From the NCBI RefSeq assembly GCF_038069765.1, contig NZ_JBBPFS010000001.1:496001-560000 (forward strand): a stretch of 64,000 nt of DNA. Reading direction: 5' to 3'. The DNA comes from Arthrobacter_B sp038069765 (GTDB taxonomy: Bacteria; Actinomycetota; Actinomycetes; Actinomycetales; Micrococcaceae). How positions within the stretch are numbered: position 1 is the first letter of the stretch; the number at the start of each line of letters is the position of its first letter. Made by a program: the position numbers and the translations under genes. The notes under the pieces were generated by a model. The model ran no database searches, was not told the DNA's origin, and was given only the letters and a program-made list of their open reading frames with translations. This document shows, piece by piece, positions 8,301 to 17,213 of this stretch.

Positions 8301-10274
8301 TCATGAGGCGGTGGTGGGAGAGATGCTGCGAAGGGAAGCCTGCGGGTCCGCAGGAGAACCCCCGGACTGAACCGGGCGCGTTTTCGTTCGAGCTGCGCGT
8401 AGCCCGTTGAGGATGACGATGACCTCAGCCACCTCATGGATCAGGACTACGGCGGCCAGGCCCAGGACACCCGTGACGGCCAGCGGCGGAAGCACCGCGA
8501 TGATCAGCAGCGAGAGCACGATGTTCTGGTTCATGATCCGCTGGCCCTGCCGGGCATGGGCAATGGCTCCGGGAATCAGGCGCAGGTCGTGGCCCGTGAA
8601 GGCGATGTCGGCAGATTCGATGGCGGCATCGGAGCCGGCGGCTCCCATGGCGATCCCCACCTCCGCGGCGGCGAGAGCCGGGGCGTCATTGATGCCGTCG
8701 CCTATCATCGCCGTCGGCGTTGCGGCGTTCAGCTCGCGGATGGCATCGGACTTGTCTTCGGGTCGGCATTCCGCACGGACATCCTCGATTCCGCCCAGTG
8801 CAGCGAGGGCACGGGCGGTGCGGGCATTGTCTCCCGTCAGCATGGTGACGCCGATGCCTCCGGCGGTGAGGGCGCGCACGACGTCGGGAACTTCCGGGCG
8901 CAGCTCGTCGCGCACTCCAATAGCGCCAACGGTTGCACCCCCGCGGTGAACGACGACGACGGTCATGCCCGAGGATTCCAACCGCTCCACCGCCCCTGCG
9001 AGATCCCCCGCATCGAACCGGCGGGGACTGCCGATGCCGACGACGGCGCCGTCGACCGTGCCGTAAATGCCGTGCCCGGCTTCCTCCGTAATGCCGGTGG
9101 CGGCCGCTGTTTCAGGTGCTGCCCGGGTGATGGCGGTGGCGAGGGGATGGGTGCTGTGCTGTTCCAGGGCAGCAGCCCAGGCCAGAACCTGGCGCTCGCT
9201 GGTTCCATCGACAGCCAGCACCTCGGTGACGGTGGGCTGGTTCCGCGTCAGGGTGCCGGTCTTGTCCATGGCTAGGTGGCGGATTGAGCCGAACCGCTCA
9301 AAGGCCGCGCCGCTTTTGATGATGACACCGAATTTGCTGGCCGAGCCGACCGCCGAGACGACTGTAATCGGCACCGCGATAGCCAAGGCGCAGGGGGAAG
9401 CGGCGACCAGAACGATCAGGGCGCGGGTGATCCACAGTTCAGGATCGCCCAGCAGTGAGCCAATCAGGGCCACCAATGCGGCGAGGATCAGCACCCCGGG
9501 CACAAGGGGGCGGGCGATGCGGTCGGCCAAACGGGCACGTTCGCCTTTTTCGGTCTGCGCCTGTTCGACCAAACGCACGATCGTCGTGAGGGAGTTGTCG
9601 GTCCCTGCGGCGGTCGTCTCGATTTCCAAGACGCCGGAGGTGTTGATCACGCCGGCGGAAACGTCGTCGCCCGGCCGGACCTCTACGGGAATGGATTCAC
9701 CGGTGATCGCCGAGGTATCCAGGGAGCTGCGTCCGCTGCGGATAATGCCGTCGGTTGCGATCCGCTCTCCGGGTTTGACGAGCATCAGCTGACCGGCCTC
9801 GAGGTCCCTGACACGGACCGAAAGCGGTTCGCCGTTGGTGAGGATGTTCGCGGTCTGGGGAACGAGTTTTAACAGTGCCCGCAGTCCGCTGCGGGCCCGG
9901 TCCATGGCCTTGTCTTCCAACGCTTCGGCGATCGAATAGAGAAACGCCAGCGCTGCGGCTTCCTCGAGGTAACCCAGGATGACCGCCCCGGTGGCGCTCA
10001 TGGTCATCAGCAAGGCGATGCCGAGCCTGCCCTTGGCCAGGTTGCGCATGGCGCCGGAAACGAATGTCGACGCCCCCAGCAGCAAGCCCGCCCAGAAAAG
10101 CACGGCAGCGAACACTTCCATCCCTGACCAGTGGGCGATCATCCCGGCGGCAAAGGCAAGGCCGGACGCGAGGGGAATCATGATTCCGCGGTCACGCCAC
10201 CATGCAGTGCCGGCTTCGGGCTCGGGCTCGGCGAAGTCCGGGTTCGGTTCGTCAGGTGCACAGCACGAGCTCAT
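8301..10274 (-). CDS. Heavy-metal P1B-type ATPase (SPC motif)
   Basis: A 657-residue metal-exporting P-type ATPase. It shows the phosphorylation site DKTGTLT (Asp near residue 337), the TGES actuator loop, the STHPLA HP motif and the hinge GDGINDAPALA. The metal-site helix reads ASPCALAI, i.e. SPC rather than CPC, and the last TM has HEVAEVIVILN. Both features resemble the P1B-4 group (cobalt, iron, zinc or cadmium efflux). There is no N-terminal CxxC metal-binding domain, only a CC pair at residues 4-5. The start is fixed by a 4-bp ATGA overlap with the upstream CmtR-like regulator gene, so the two are translationally coupled and metal-induced (inference). Confidence 0.93.
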   Translation of the reverse strand: MSSCCAPDEPNPDFAEPEPEAGTAWWRDRGIMIPLASGLAFAAGMIAHWSGMEVFAAVLFWAGLLLGASTFVSGAMRNLAKGRLGIALLMTMSATGAVILGYLEEAAALAFLYSIAEALEDKAMDRARSGLRALLKLVPQTANILTNGEPLSVRVRDLEAGQLMLVKPGERIATDGIIRSGRSSLDTSAITGESIPVEVRPGDDVSAGVINTSGVLEIETTAAGTDNSLTTIVRLVEQAQTEKGERARLADRIARPLVPGVLILAALVALIGSLLGDPELWITRALIVLVAASPCALAIAVPITVVSAVGSASKFGVIIKSGAAFERFGSIRHLAMDKTGTLTRNQPTVTEVLAVDGTSERQVLAWAAALEQHSTHPLATAITRAAPETAAATGITEEAGHGIYGTVDGAVVGIGSPRRFDAGDLAGAVERLESSGMTVVVVHRGGATVGAIGVRDELRPEVPDVVRALTAGGIGVTMLTGDNARTARALAALGGIEDVRAECRPEDKSDAIRELNAATPTAMIGDGINDAPALAAAEVGIAMGAAGSDAAIESADIAFTGHDLRLIPGAIAHARQGQRIMNQNIVLSLLIIAVLPPLAVTGVLGLAAVVLIHEVAEVIVILNGLRAARTKTRPVQSGGSPADPQASLRSISPTTAS

Positions 10275-10630
10275 GCGCCGGCTCCGGCCTCGCAGCAACC
10301 GGGAACCGGGCATTCCCGGTCCAGGCAGGCTGCGCTTTCATCGACTGCCAGGGTCACATCGATCAGGACAGTCAGGGCGTGTGCCAGATGGGGATCGGCA
10401 ATTTCATAGCGGGTTTGTCGGCCCTCGATTTCCCCCACAGCGATGCCGCAGTCCCGCAGACAGGCCAGGTGGTTGGAAACGTTGGAGCGGGTCAGGCCCA
10501 GGTCCCGGGCCAGCCCTGCTGGGTAGGCCGGGCCCTTCAGCAGGGCCATGAGAATGCGCGAGCGGGTCGGGTCGGCCATCGCACGACCGATCCGGTTCAT
10601 CACATCGAGTCGTGAAGAAATGGTCAGCAT
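10271..10630 (-). CDS. CmtR-like ArsR family metal sensor
   Basis: A 119-residue ArsR/SmtB winged-helix repressor. With the start chosen here Cys57, Cys61 and Cys102 fall at exactly the positions of the cadmium/lead ligands described for mycobacterial CmtR; Cys57 and Cys61 lie in the recognition helix NHLACLRDC. The C-terminus carries four further cysteines (CLDRECPVPGCC). A longer open frame extends upstream but its N-terminal part is low-quality sequence inside the intergenic region, so it is rejected. It overlaps the ATPase start by ATGA. Expected role: repress the operon until Cd(II) or Pb(II) binds. A perfect inverted repeat surrounds its own start codon (10620-10641). Confidence 0.92.
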   Translation of the reverse strand: MLTISSRLDVMNRIGRAMADPTRSRILMALLKGPAYPAGLARDLGLTRSNVSNHLACLRDCGIAVGEIEGRQTRYEIADPHLAHALTVLIDVTLAVDESAACLDRECPVPGCCEAGAGA

Positions 10631-10641
10631 ACAGTGACCAT
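10620..10641. promoter_or_regulatory. Candidate CmtR-like operator enclosing the start codon
   Basis: ATGGTCA and TGACCAT arms (perfect 7-bp inverted repeat) separated by 8 bp. The regulator's ATG (10630-10628) lies inside the spacer, so a bound repressor would cover the translation start. This suggests a leaderless or very short-leader transcript with autoregulation. Confidence 0.55.
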
Positions 10642-10781
10642 ACAGCAACGGCTGAACTGTTGAGAGCCTACGCAGGGCTCGTGCCGAGCACCAATCCGGA
10701 CCACCAAGATCATTCCCGCCAACCACATTCCCCGACGGGGGCCATGACCCGGGCCGCCGGGCCGCGCCGCTCCCGTTCGGC

Positions 10782-12425
10782 TTAGGTCTCCGGCGCCGGA
10801 GGCGAGGTTTCGCCGGAATCGCCGCCGCCCGGATCGCCGCGGGATGACAGCCGGAGTTCTTCCACATCCAGGGAGGACTGCACCTGCAGCAGGACGGCGT
10901 CGTCAATTCGCCGCTCGTCCCGCAGCCGGATTACGGTGCCGCGTTTGAGGGCCAGCAGTGCCAGACCCAGGTCCCGGTATTGCGCCGCACGCGCAAGGTG
11001 CCGGGCGCCGTCGTCGTTCCCCTGATCCTCGTCCTGCAGCGCGTTGAGCGTGGCCAGGCGCCTTTCATATTCGGTGCGGACCTCGTCGGCGACATCCGGA
11101 TCAGTTCCTAGCTCAGCGGCGACCTGCGGCAATGCCTCAAGCGCATTCGCGACGGCTGAAGTTTCCGCCAGCTGCTGCTCTTCCTTCCGCCGGGCCGCAT
11201 CCAGCGGCATTCTGGCCCACCGTGCGATCACCGGCAACAGCGGGGCCTGGACCACCAGTGTCAGGATGATGACGCCGGTGGCCACGAAGATGATCAGATC
11301 CCGGTAGGGAAAGGGCGCACCGGATGCGGTGTACTGCGGGGTCGCCAGGGCGGCGGCCAGCGATACGGCACCGCGGAACCCCGCCATCCCGCTCACCACC
11401 CGGATCCGGTTGTTGACGCGCGGTTTCAGCCGGCGTTCGCGCCGGTCCAGCAGCCGGAAGACGTACGCATCAAGAAACAGGTACAGCAGACGGACGGCAA
11501 CAATCACCGCGGTCACCACGGCCACCAGGAACAGGCCCTGCGCCAGCTGCCGCCCGGGCAGGTCGCTGACGGCGCGCGGCAGCTCCAGCCCCACCAGGAC
11601 AAACAGGGCTCCGTTGAGAAGAAAGGTGGTCAGGGACCAGAACGCCTGCCCCTGCTGACGTGTGTCGGCGCGGATAATCCGCGGACCCGCCTGGCTCATC
11701 GCCAGCCCCACAACGACGACGGCGAGCACCCCCGAGGCGTTGATGAGTTCGGCCAGGACAAATGCGGTGAACGGAGTCAGGATGGTGACAACGTTGCCCA
11801 GCAGGGGATCCTGAACCCGCTTTCTGACGCGGAAACTCAACCAGACGGTCACCAGGCCTGCTGCGATGCCGCCCAGATAGGCCAGCAGGAACAATCCGGA
11901 AATTTCGAGCGTGTTCAGTTGTTCCGTTCCGGCCGTGATCCCAACCGCCACCCCATAGATGACCAGGGCCGTGCCGTCATTAATCAGGCTTTCCGCCCGC
12001 AGCAGCGTGACGTAGCGGTGCGGAAGGACCCGCGCCAGGGCGCCGACGGCGGTGGCGTCCGTGGGGGCAATGGCAGCACCCAGAACCCTGGCCGGGCCCC
12101 ACGGCAGGCCGAGCGCATGGCCAGCGACGGCGACCGCCCCGGCCGTCGCCACCACCAGTGCGGTTCCCATCAGGACGATACCGCGCTGGTTGCTGCGAAT
12201 CTCGCGCAGCGAAGTGGTGATGCTTTCCCAGTACAGCAGTGCCGGCAGGAAGAGGAAAAGCACGGCCTCGGGCGGAAGCTCCACCCGGGCCAGCGCCGGA
12301 ATGAAACCCAGCACAATGCCGCAGCCCAGCAGGAACACCGGTGCAGGCAGGCCCCACCGCCGCGCTGCCAGTGTGCAGAGCAGCACGGCCGCGGCAAGGA
12401 TAACGACCAGTTCGGAGGCCAGCAT
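10782..12425 (-). CDS. CPA1 family Na+/H+ antiporter
   Basis: A 547-residue monovalent cation/proton antiporter of the NhaP/NhaK type. Residues about 1-400 contain twelve or so hydrophobic segments with the functional motifs FLPALLYWES, APTDATAVGAL and ESLINDGTALV; the Asp pair of the CPA1 ion site is visible. The C-terminal 140 residues are hydrophilic and helical, including QYRDLGLALLALKRG near the end, as in other actinobacterial members. It would extrude Na+ or K+ in exchange for protons at the cytoplasmic membrane. The downstream CmtR-like gene is about 150 bp away and has its own candidate operator, so it is probably a separate transcription unit. Confidence 0.92.
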   Translation of the reverse strand: MLASELVVILAAAVLLCTLAARRWGLPAPVFLLGCGIVLGFIPALARVELPPEAVLFLFLPALLYWESITTSLREIRSNQRGIVLMGTALVVATAGAVAVAGHALGLPWGPARVLGAAIAPTDATAVGALARVLPHRYVTLLRAESLINDGTALVIYGVAVGITAGTEQLNTLEISGLFLLAYLGGIAAGLVTVWLSFRVRKRVQDPLLGNVVTILTPFTAFVLAELINASGVLAVVVVGLAMSQAGPRIIRADTRQQGQAFWSLTTFLLNGALFVLVGLELPRAVSDLPGRQLAQGLFLVAVVTAVIVAVRLLYLFLDAYVFRLLDRRERRLKPRVNNRIRVVSGMAGFRGAVSLAAALATPQYTASGAPFPYRDLIIFVATGVIILTLVVQAPLLPVIARWARMPLDAARRKEEQQLAETSAVANALEALPQVAAELGTDPDVADEVRTEYERRLATLNALQDEDQGNDDGARHLARAAQYRDLGLALLALKRGTVIRLRDERRIDDAVLLQVQSSLDVEELRLSSRGDPGGGDSGETSPPAPET

Positions 12426-12626
12426 GTCAGCCGTCCGCAGGGCAGCCGGAGCTGTTGTCCATCCCTCAACGGTAGAGCGGGCCCGGATGCTGCGGGAGGG
12501 TGGGTGCTGCGCGTGCCGTTTCAGGACCGCCGGTGTTGCTGGTGTTGAATGGGCGGAACTGCCGGCGGTGAAAGTAACCGAAGACGAGTGGACATCCGAA
12601 CCGAGCCCGCAGGGAAGGACAATTCA

Positions 12627-13691
12627 GTGAACCCCGACAGAGATGCCCCCTATCTGAGGCTGGACCCGGTGATTCTGGCAGCCAACATCGACAGAATGGC
12701 GCGTTCCGCCAAAGCCCGCGGGCTCGCCCTGTGGCCGCACGCAAAGACGCACAAGTCGCTTGAGGTTGCGCGGCGGCAGCTCGACGCCGGTGCGGCTGGC
12801 TTGACGGTCGCAACGGTGGGTGAGGCTGAAGTCTTTGCCGCGCTCGGTGTTCCCGGTATTTTCATCGCGTATCCGCTGTGGGTCACCCAGGAGCGGGCAC
12901 GCCGGCTTCGTGCCGTGGCGGAGAGGACGCAGCTGCGTATCGGCGTCGAGTCCCTGCCGGCAGCTGAACAGCTCGCGCAGTTCAAGATCCCGGCGGACGT
13001 CATGATCGAGGTGGACTCCGGCCACCACCGCAGCGGCCTTACTCCAGCCGCAGCCGGTGAACTTGCCGCACAGGCTGGAAACCTTGGCCTGAAAGTGGCG
13101 GGCGTTTTCACCTTTCCCGGCCACAGTTACGCTCCGGGACAGGGAAACGGTGCTGCCGGCGACGAGGCAGCTGCCCTGACGGAGGCGCTCGCCGCAGCGA
13201 AGGCCGCCGGTGCCGCTGCCGACGCCGTTAGCGGCGGCTCCAGCCCGTCCGCCGCCCATGCTCAGCCGGTGCTTACCGACATCCGGCCCGGAGTCTACGT
13301 CTTTAATGATGCGCAGCAGTTGGAACTGGGAGCATGCGCTGCCGAGGACATCGCCCTGAGCGTGGCGGCCACCGTCGTCTCCAAGTCCGGGGGACGGGTC
13401 ATTCTGGATTCGGGAACGAAGACACTGGGTGCCGACCGGCCGGCCTGGACCACCGGATACGGCCGGCTGCTCGAGTATCCTGATGCCCGGATTGTTGCCG
13501 CGTCCGAGCACCACGCCACGGTGGAGCTCCCGGGCCCGCTGCCCGCACTGGGCACCCGGGTGCTGGTCGCGCCGAACCATGCGTGCAATGCGGTGAACCT
13601 GCACAACTACTATGTCCTGTCATCTACAGGCCCCGGCACACCGGATCCTGCCGCTACTATGTGGGCCGTGGACGCCCGGGGGATGAACTAA
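12627..13691 (+). CDS. PLP-dependent D-threonine aldolase / D-serine dehydratase-like (DSD1 family)
   Basis: A 354-residue fold-type III PLP enzyme: an alanine-racemase-like TIM barrel (residues about 10-230) with PLP Lys in PHAKTHKSLE, then the D-serine-dehydratase-like C-terminal domain with the His/Cys metal pair in PNHACNAVN. Members cleave or dehydrate D-3-hydroxy amino acids (D-threonine aldolase, D-serine dehydratase, D-3-hydroxyaspartate). Which one cannot be decided here. The start is the GTG preceded by GGGAAGG 8 nt upstream; a longer frame exists but its first 26 codons lie before this ribosome binding site. The stop and the next start share one base (TAATG), so the DJ-1/PfpI gene is translationally coupled. 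Confidence 0.88.
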   Translation: MNPDRDAPYLRLDPVILAANIDRMARSAKARGLALWPHAKTHKSLEVARRQLDAGAAGLTVATVGEAEVFAALGVPGIFIAYPLWVTQERARRLRAVAERTQLRIGVESLPAAEQLAQFKIPADVMIEVDSGHHRSGLTPAAAGELAAQAGNLGLKVAGVFTFPGHSYAPGQGNGAAGDEAAALTEALAAAKAAGAAADAVSGGSSPSAAHAQPVLTDIRPGVYVFNDAQQLELGACAAEDIALSVAATVVSKSGGRVILDSGTKTLGADRPAWTTGYGRLLEYPDARIVAASEHHATVELPGPLPALGTRVLVAPNHACNAVNLHNYYVLSSTGPGTPDPAATMWAVDARGMN

Positions 13692-14278
13692 TGAAACACA
13701 TCGGCATTCTGGTTTTTGACGGAGTGGAAGAGCTCGACGCCGTCGGCCCCTGGGAGGTGCTTGCCTACTGGACCCGGCATTACCCGGAGGACGGGTACGA
13801 CGTCGCGCTGCTCTCAGCCGACGGAAAACCGGTGATGGCGGCAAAGGGAATGCTCCTGACCCCGCATCTGTCCCGTGCTGACGCTCCGGAGTTTGACGTT
13901 TTCCTTCATCCCGGCGGTTTTGGAACACGTGCCCTGGCCAAGGACGAGGACCATTTGGACTGGATGCGCGGCCTGCGCTCGCAGGTTCCGCTGATGACCA
14001 GCGTCTGCACCGGAAGCCTTGTGTACGCTGCCGCCGGCCTGCTCGCCGGACGCCCGGCCACCAGCTACTGGGACTCGCTCTCCACGCTGGCTGAGCTGGA
14101 CCCCAGCATCGACGTGCGGCAGGACGCGCGCTGGGTCGACGACGGCGACGTCGTCACCAGCGCGGGCGTCAGCGCCGGCATCGACATGGCCCTGCATCTG
14201 GTCCGCCGCCTCGCCGGTGAGGATAGGGCCCGCGAGGTGCGCCGCGGAATCCAGTACGATCCCGAGCCGCCGGTCTAG
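13691..14278 (+). CDS. DJ-1/PfpI family protein
   Basis: A 195-residue class I glutamine-amidotransferase-like protein of the DJ-1/PfpI superfamily. The nucleophile elbow is MTSVCTGSLVYAAAGLL with Cys near residue 108. The early acid is in FDGVEELDAVGPWEVL, and HPGGFGTR forms the oxyanion region. These features are closest to the isonitrile-hydratase and AraC-partner branches. The start is the ATG of a TAATG overlap with the preceding PLP enzyme; the open frame extends upstream but has no support. The coupling suggests joint function in amino-acid metabolism or detoxification, which sequence alone cannot settle. Confidence 0.9.
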   Translation: MKHIGILVFDGVEELDAVGPWEVLAYWTRHYPEDGYDVALLSADGKPVMAAKGMLLTPHLSRADAPEFDVFLHPGGFGTRALAKDEDHLDWMRGLRSQVPLMTSVCTGSLVYAAAGLLAGRPATSYWDSLSTLAELDPSIDVRQDARWVDDGDVVTSAGVSAGIDMALHLVRRLAGEDRAREVRRGIQYDPEPPV

Positions 14279-14385
14279 CCTGTCCGTTGGCTTGCCCGGA
14301 ATGCGCAGGGAATGTCGGCGGGGTCCGATAGTCTCGGTTTCAGCGGCATAAAGGCGTGCCGGCGACCAACAACGGGGGAGTGCTC

Positions 14386-16881
14386 ATGGCATCCGGAAAC
14401 ACCGTGGAACACCTGGACGTGCTGATCATCGGTGCCGGGTTGAGCGGCATCGGCGCTGCCTGCCGCCTTCGTACTGACCACCCGGACCGCTCCATAACCC
14501 TGCTGGAGACGCGGGGCCGAGCGGGCGGCACCTGGGACCTCTTCCGGTATCCGGGCATTCGCTCCGACTCGGACCTGTACACCTTTGGGTATGACTTCCG
14601 TCCCTGGCGCGAAGAGAAGGCCATTGCGGACGGGCCAAGCATCCTGCGGTACCTGGAAGAAACAGCGGCCGAGTACGGGGTTGACCGCCTCATCCGCTAC
14701 CACCGCCGTGTGGTCTCGGCGGACTGGTCCAGCAGGGATTCGCGCTGGAACATCCGAGCAGAGGTGACGCGGACTCCCGAGCCCGGTCCGGACGGAACCC
14801 GGGCGGAACCGGTGGGCACCGGGGAGTTTCTGGAGTTCACGGCCAACTGGATCTTCAATGCCGCCGGATATTACACCTACGACAAGGGCTATCTGCCGGA
14901 CCTCCCGGGAGCTGACCGCTTTCCCGGCACCATCGTGCACCCGCAGCACTGGCCCGAAGACCTCAAGGTGAGCGGAAAGCGGGTAGCGGTCATTGGCAGC
15001 GGAGCGACAGCCGTCACGCTGGTGCCCGCGCTGGCCGATTTGGGTGCACACGTGACCATGGTGCAGCGCACCCCCACCTACATTCTCCCGATCCCGGCGG
15101 AGGATCCGCTCGCACGGCGGCTGTGCGGCGTCGTCGGCCCCGAACGCACCGGGCGCATCATGGCCGAGGTCAGTGCGCGTCGGCAGCGGCTTATCTGGTC
15201 CGTCTGCCAACGCTGGCCACGCGCATCCCGCAGGGTCATCAGGGTCATCCAGGGCAAGGCACTGCCAGCGGGCTTCGATCTGGACACGCACCTGAACCCG
15301 CCGTACGCGCCCTGGGACCAGCGGCTGTGCGCCGTACCTGACGGCGACTTCTTCGGTGCCCTGCGCAGCGGTTCGGCCGGCATCGTCACCGGTCGGATCG
15401 CCGAGCTCACTGAGCGCGGCATCACCATGGTTTCGGGGGAGGAAGTGACGGCGGACGTCATCGTCACTGCCACCGGCTTTACCCTTCAGATTCTGGGCGG
15501 AATGGAACTGCGTCTTGACGGCGTTCCCGTGAATCTCGCCGACCATGTGGCGTACCGGGGCGTCATGCTCAGCGGTGTGCCCAACATGGCGTTCGCCATC
15601 GGCTACACCAACGCGTCCTGGACCCTGAAAATTGGGCTTCTGACCCGCTGGTTTTCCCGTCTGCTCGCCCACATGGACCACCACGGCTACTCCGCAGCAG
15701 TGCCGGTCACGCCGGAAGGCCTGCAGACACGGCCGCTGCTGGACTTCGGCGCGGGCTACGTGCAGCGGAGCCTGGAGTCATTGCCCCGGCAGGGAACGGA
15801 AGCCCCGTGGCTAATGACGATGAACTTTCTTGCCGACCGCAAAGACCTGCAGAAGGGCGCCCTCGTCGACGAACATCTGCACTTTTCGGGGTCTGAGGGG
15901 CCGGCGGCGGGTGCGGCCGGAGCAGCGGGGGATGCGAAAACGGCCGCCGATGCGGAAACCGACCGCTTCGCCACCCTGCGGACAGGTGTGCGGATGTGTT
16001 ACCGGGTGGACGGCCCTGCCGACGGCGAACCAGTAGTTCTCGTCTCCGGGCTCGGGATGGACCTCACGTCCTGGCCGGCGTCGATTGTGGACGGCCTGGC
16101 GGCTGCGGGATACCGGGTGATCCGGCCGGACAACCGCGACGCCGGCCGTTCCAGCAGGATGAACACGCCCACGCCCACCCTGCTGGATCAGGCCTTGGCC
16201 CGTCCACTCCCGGGCGCCTACCGCCTGGAAGACATGGCCGACGACGTCGTCGCGCTTCTGGACCATCTGGACGTGCCGCGTGCCCACCTTGCGGGAATGT
16301 CGCTGGGCGGAATGATTGCCCAATCGGTGGCTGCCCATCACCCTGACCGGGCACTGACCCTGACCTCCATCATTTCCACCACAGGTGCGCGAAAGACCGG
16401 TGCCGCGGCGTTGTCCACCAAGCGGCGTTTTGTCGCCCGCCCTCCGCGGTCCCGCGAAGAGTTCATCCGGGCCCGAGTGGGAATGATGCGGCATCTGGCC
16501 GGCCGTACCTACCCTGCGGATACAGCAAACGACACCGCGGCGGCCGCCCTCGCCTGGGACCGCGGCGCCTTCCCGGACGGCGGGACGGCAAGATCCCGCC
16601 AGCTCGGCGCTATCAACGCCTCGCAGGACCGTACACGTGATCTGGCCCGGATCATCGCTCCTACTCTGGTGATCCACGGCGACCGGGATCCCATAGTCCA
16701 TCCCAGCGGGGGAACGGCAACGGCCGCCGCGGTGCCCGGGTCCCGCCATGTCACCATTCCCGGGATGGGGCACTACTTCCACCCGGTCATCGTGCCGGAG
16801 CTGCTGCGGCTCATTACCGGGCATCTGGCTGCACATCGGCAGGTTAACGCAAAAAGCGCACTGCAGCCTCGGCGGCAGTGA
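14386..16881 (+). CDS. Baeyer-Villiger-type flavin monooxygenase fused to alpha/beta hydrolase
   Basis: An 831-residue two-enzyme protein. Residues about 1-505 form an FAD/NADPH monooxygenase: FAD fingerprint LIIGAGLSGIGAA (near 13), Baeyer-Villiger fingerprint FPGTIVHPQHWP (about 179-190, matching FxGxxxHxxxWP) and NADPH fingerprint VIGSGATAV. An Ala/Gly-rich linker (about 505-527) joins an alpha/beta hydrolase (about 528-815) with nucleophile elbow GMSLGGM (Ser639), acid in HGDRDPIV and His in PGMGHYF. The logical reaction is ketone to ester, then ester hydrolysis to acid plus alcohol in one chain (inference). The start has GGGGGAG 6-8 nt upstream. It is preceded by a 107-bp gap and is probably monocistronic. 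Confidence 0.92.
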   Translation: MASGNTVEHLDVLIIGAGLSGIGAACRLRTDHPDRSITLLETRGRAGGTWDLFRYPGIRSDSDLYTFGYDFRPWREEKAIADGPSILRYLEETAAEYGVDRLIRYHRRVVSADWSSRDSRWNIRAEVTRTPEPGPDGTRAEPVGTGEFLEFTANWIFNAAGYYTYDKGYLPDLPGADRFPGTIVHPQHWPEDLKVSGKRVAVIGSGATAVTLVPALADLGAHVTMVQRTPTYILPIPAEDPLARRLCGVVGPERTGRIMAEVSARRQRLIWSVCQRWPRASRRVIRVIQGKALPAGFDLDTHLNPPYAPWDQRLCAVPDGDFFGALRSGSAGIVTGRIAELTERGITMVSGEEVTADVIVTATGFTLQILGGMELRLDGVPVNLADHVAYRGVMLSGVPNMAFAIGYTNASWTLKIGLLTRWFSRLLAHMDHHGYSAAVPVTPEGLQTRPLLDFGAGYVQRSLESLPRQGTEAPWLMTMNFLADRKDLQKGALVDEHLHFSGSEGPAAGAAGAAGDAKTAADAETDRFATLRTGVRMCYRVDGPADGEPVVLVSGLGMDLTSWPASIVDGLAAAGYRVIRPDNRDAGRSSRMNTPTPTLLDQALARPLPGAYRLEDMADDVVALLDHLDVPRAHLAGMSLGGMIAQSVAAHHPDRALTLTSIISTTGARKTGAAALSTKRRFVARPPRSREEFIRARVGMMRHLAGRTYPADTANDTAAAALAWDRGAFPDGGTARSRQLGAINASQDRTRDLARIIAPTLVIHGDRDPIVHPSGGTATAAAVPGSRHVTIPGMGHYFHPVIVPELLRLITGHLAAHRQVNAKSALQPRRQ

Positions 16882-16907
16882 GCTCGTTACGGGTTCAGGA
16901 AGCGGAC

Positions 16908-17174
16908 TTACTGCCCCATGCCGGGGTGCACCGGAACGAAGTCAATCTTGTTGTTGTCCAGGACCCGCTTCTTCGCGATGCGGGTGAATCCCTTGGCATC
17001 CAGGCCGTTCTTTTCGCGGAAGACCGCCAGGGCATCGTCGTATGCCTTGTTGATCCGGGCGCCGGTGATGACCTCGGTGGTTCCGTCGGTGAAAGTGATG
17101 CTGACGGAGGCCGACTGGGGGAAATGCCGGTCCATGCGGATGAAGCCGTCGTGGCGCTGCTGAAGATTGATCAA
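16908..17174 (-). CDS. Conserved small hypothetical protein
   Basis: An 88-residue, probably cytoplasmic protein of unknown function. The start is TTG, chosen because AAAGGTGG lies 6 nt upstream on the minus strand and the product reads sensibly from there; the first in-frame ATG would remove 13 residues. The sequence is mixed alpha/beta with a basic, helical middle part (IAKKRVLDNNKID) and no cysteines, signal peptide or TM segment. It ends 27 bp from the convergent monooxygenase-hydrolase gene and lies directly downstream of the PrmC-related gene, so it may be transcribed with it. I do not recognise the family. Confidence 0.65.
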   Translation of the reverse strand: MINLQQRHDGFIRMDRHFPQSASVSITFTDGTTEVITGARINKAYDDALAVFREKNGLDAKGFTRIAKKRVLDNNKIDFVPVHPGMGQ

Positions 17175-17213
17175 GTGGTTCCACCTTTGGAGATTGCGAA
17201 CTACCAGTCTTCC

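Noticed and set aside
10631..10906. N-terminal extension of the CmtR-like gene
   Set aside because: The extra 92 codons overlap the antiporter gene end, carry no recognisable domain, and would displace the Cys57/61/102 alignment.
14275..15684. 469-codon frame antisense to the monooxygenase-hydrolase
   Set aside because: Shadow of a strongly supported gene; no domain recognised.
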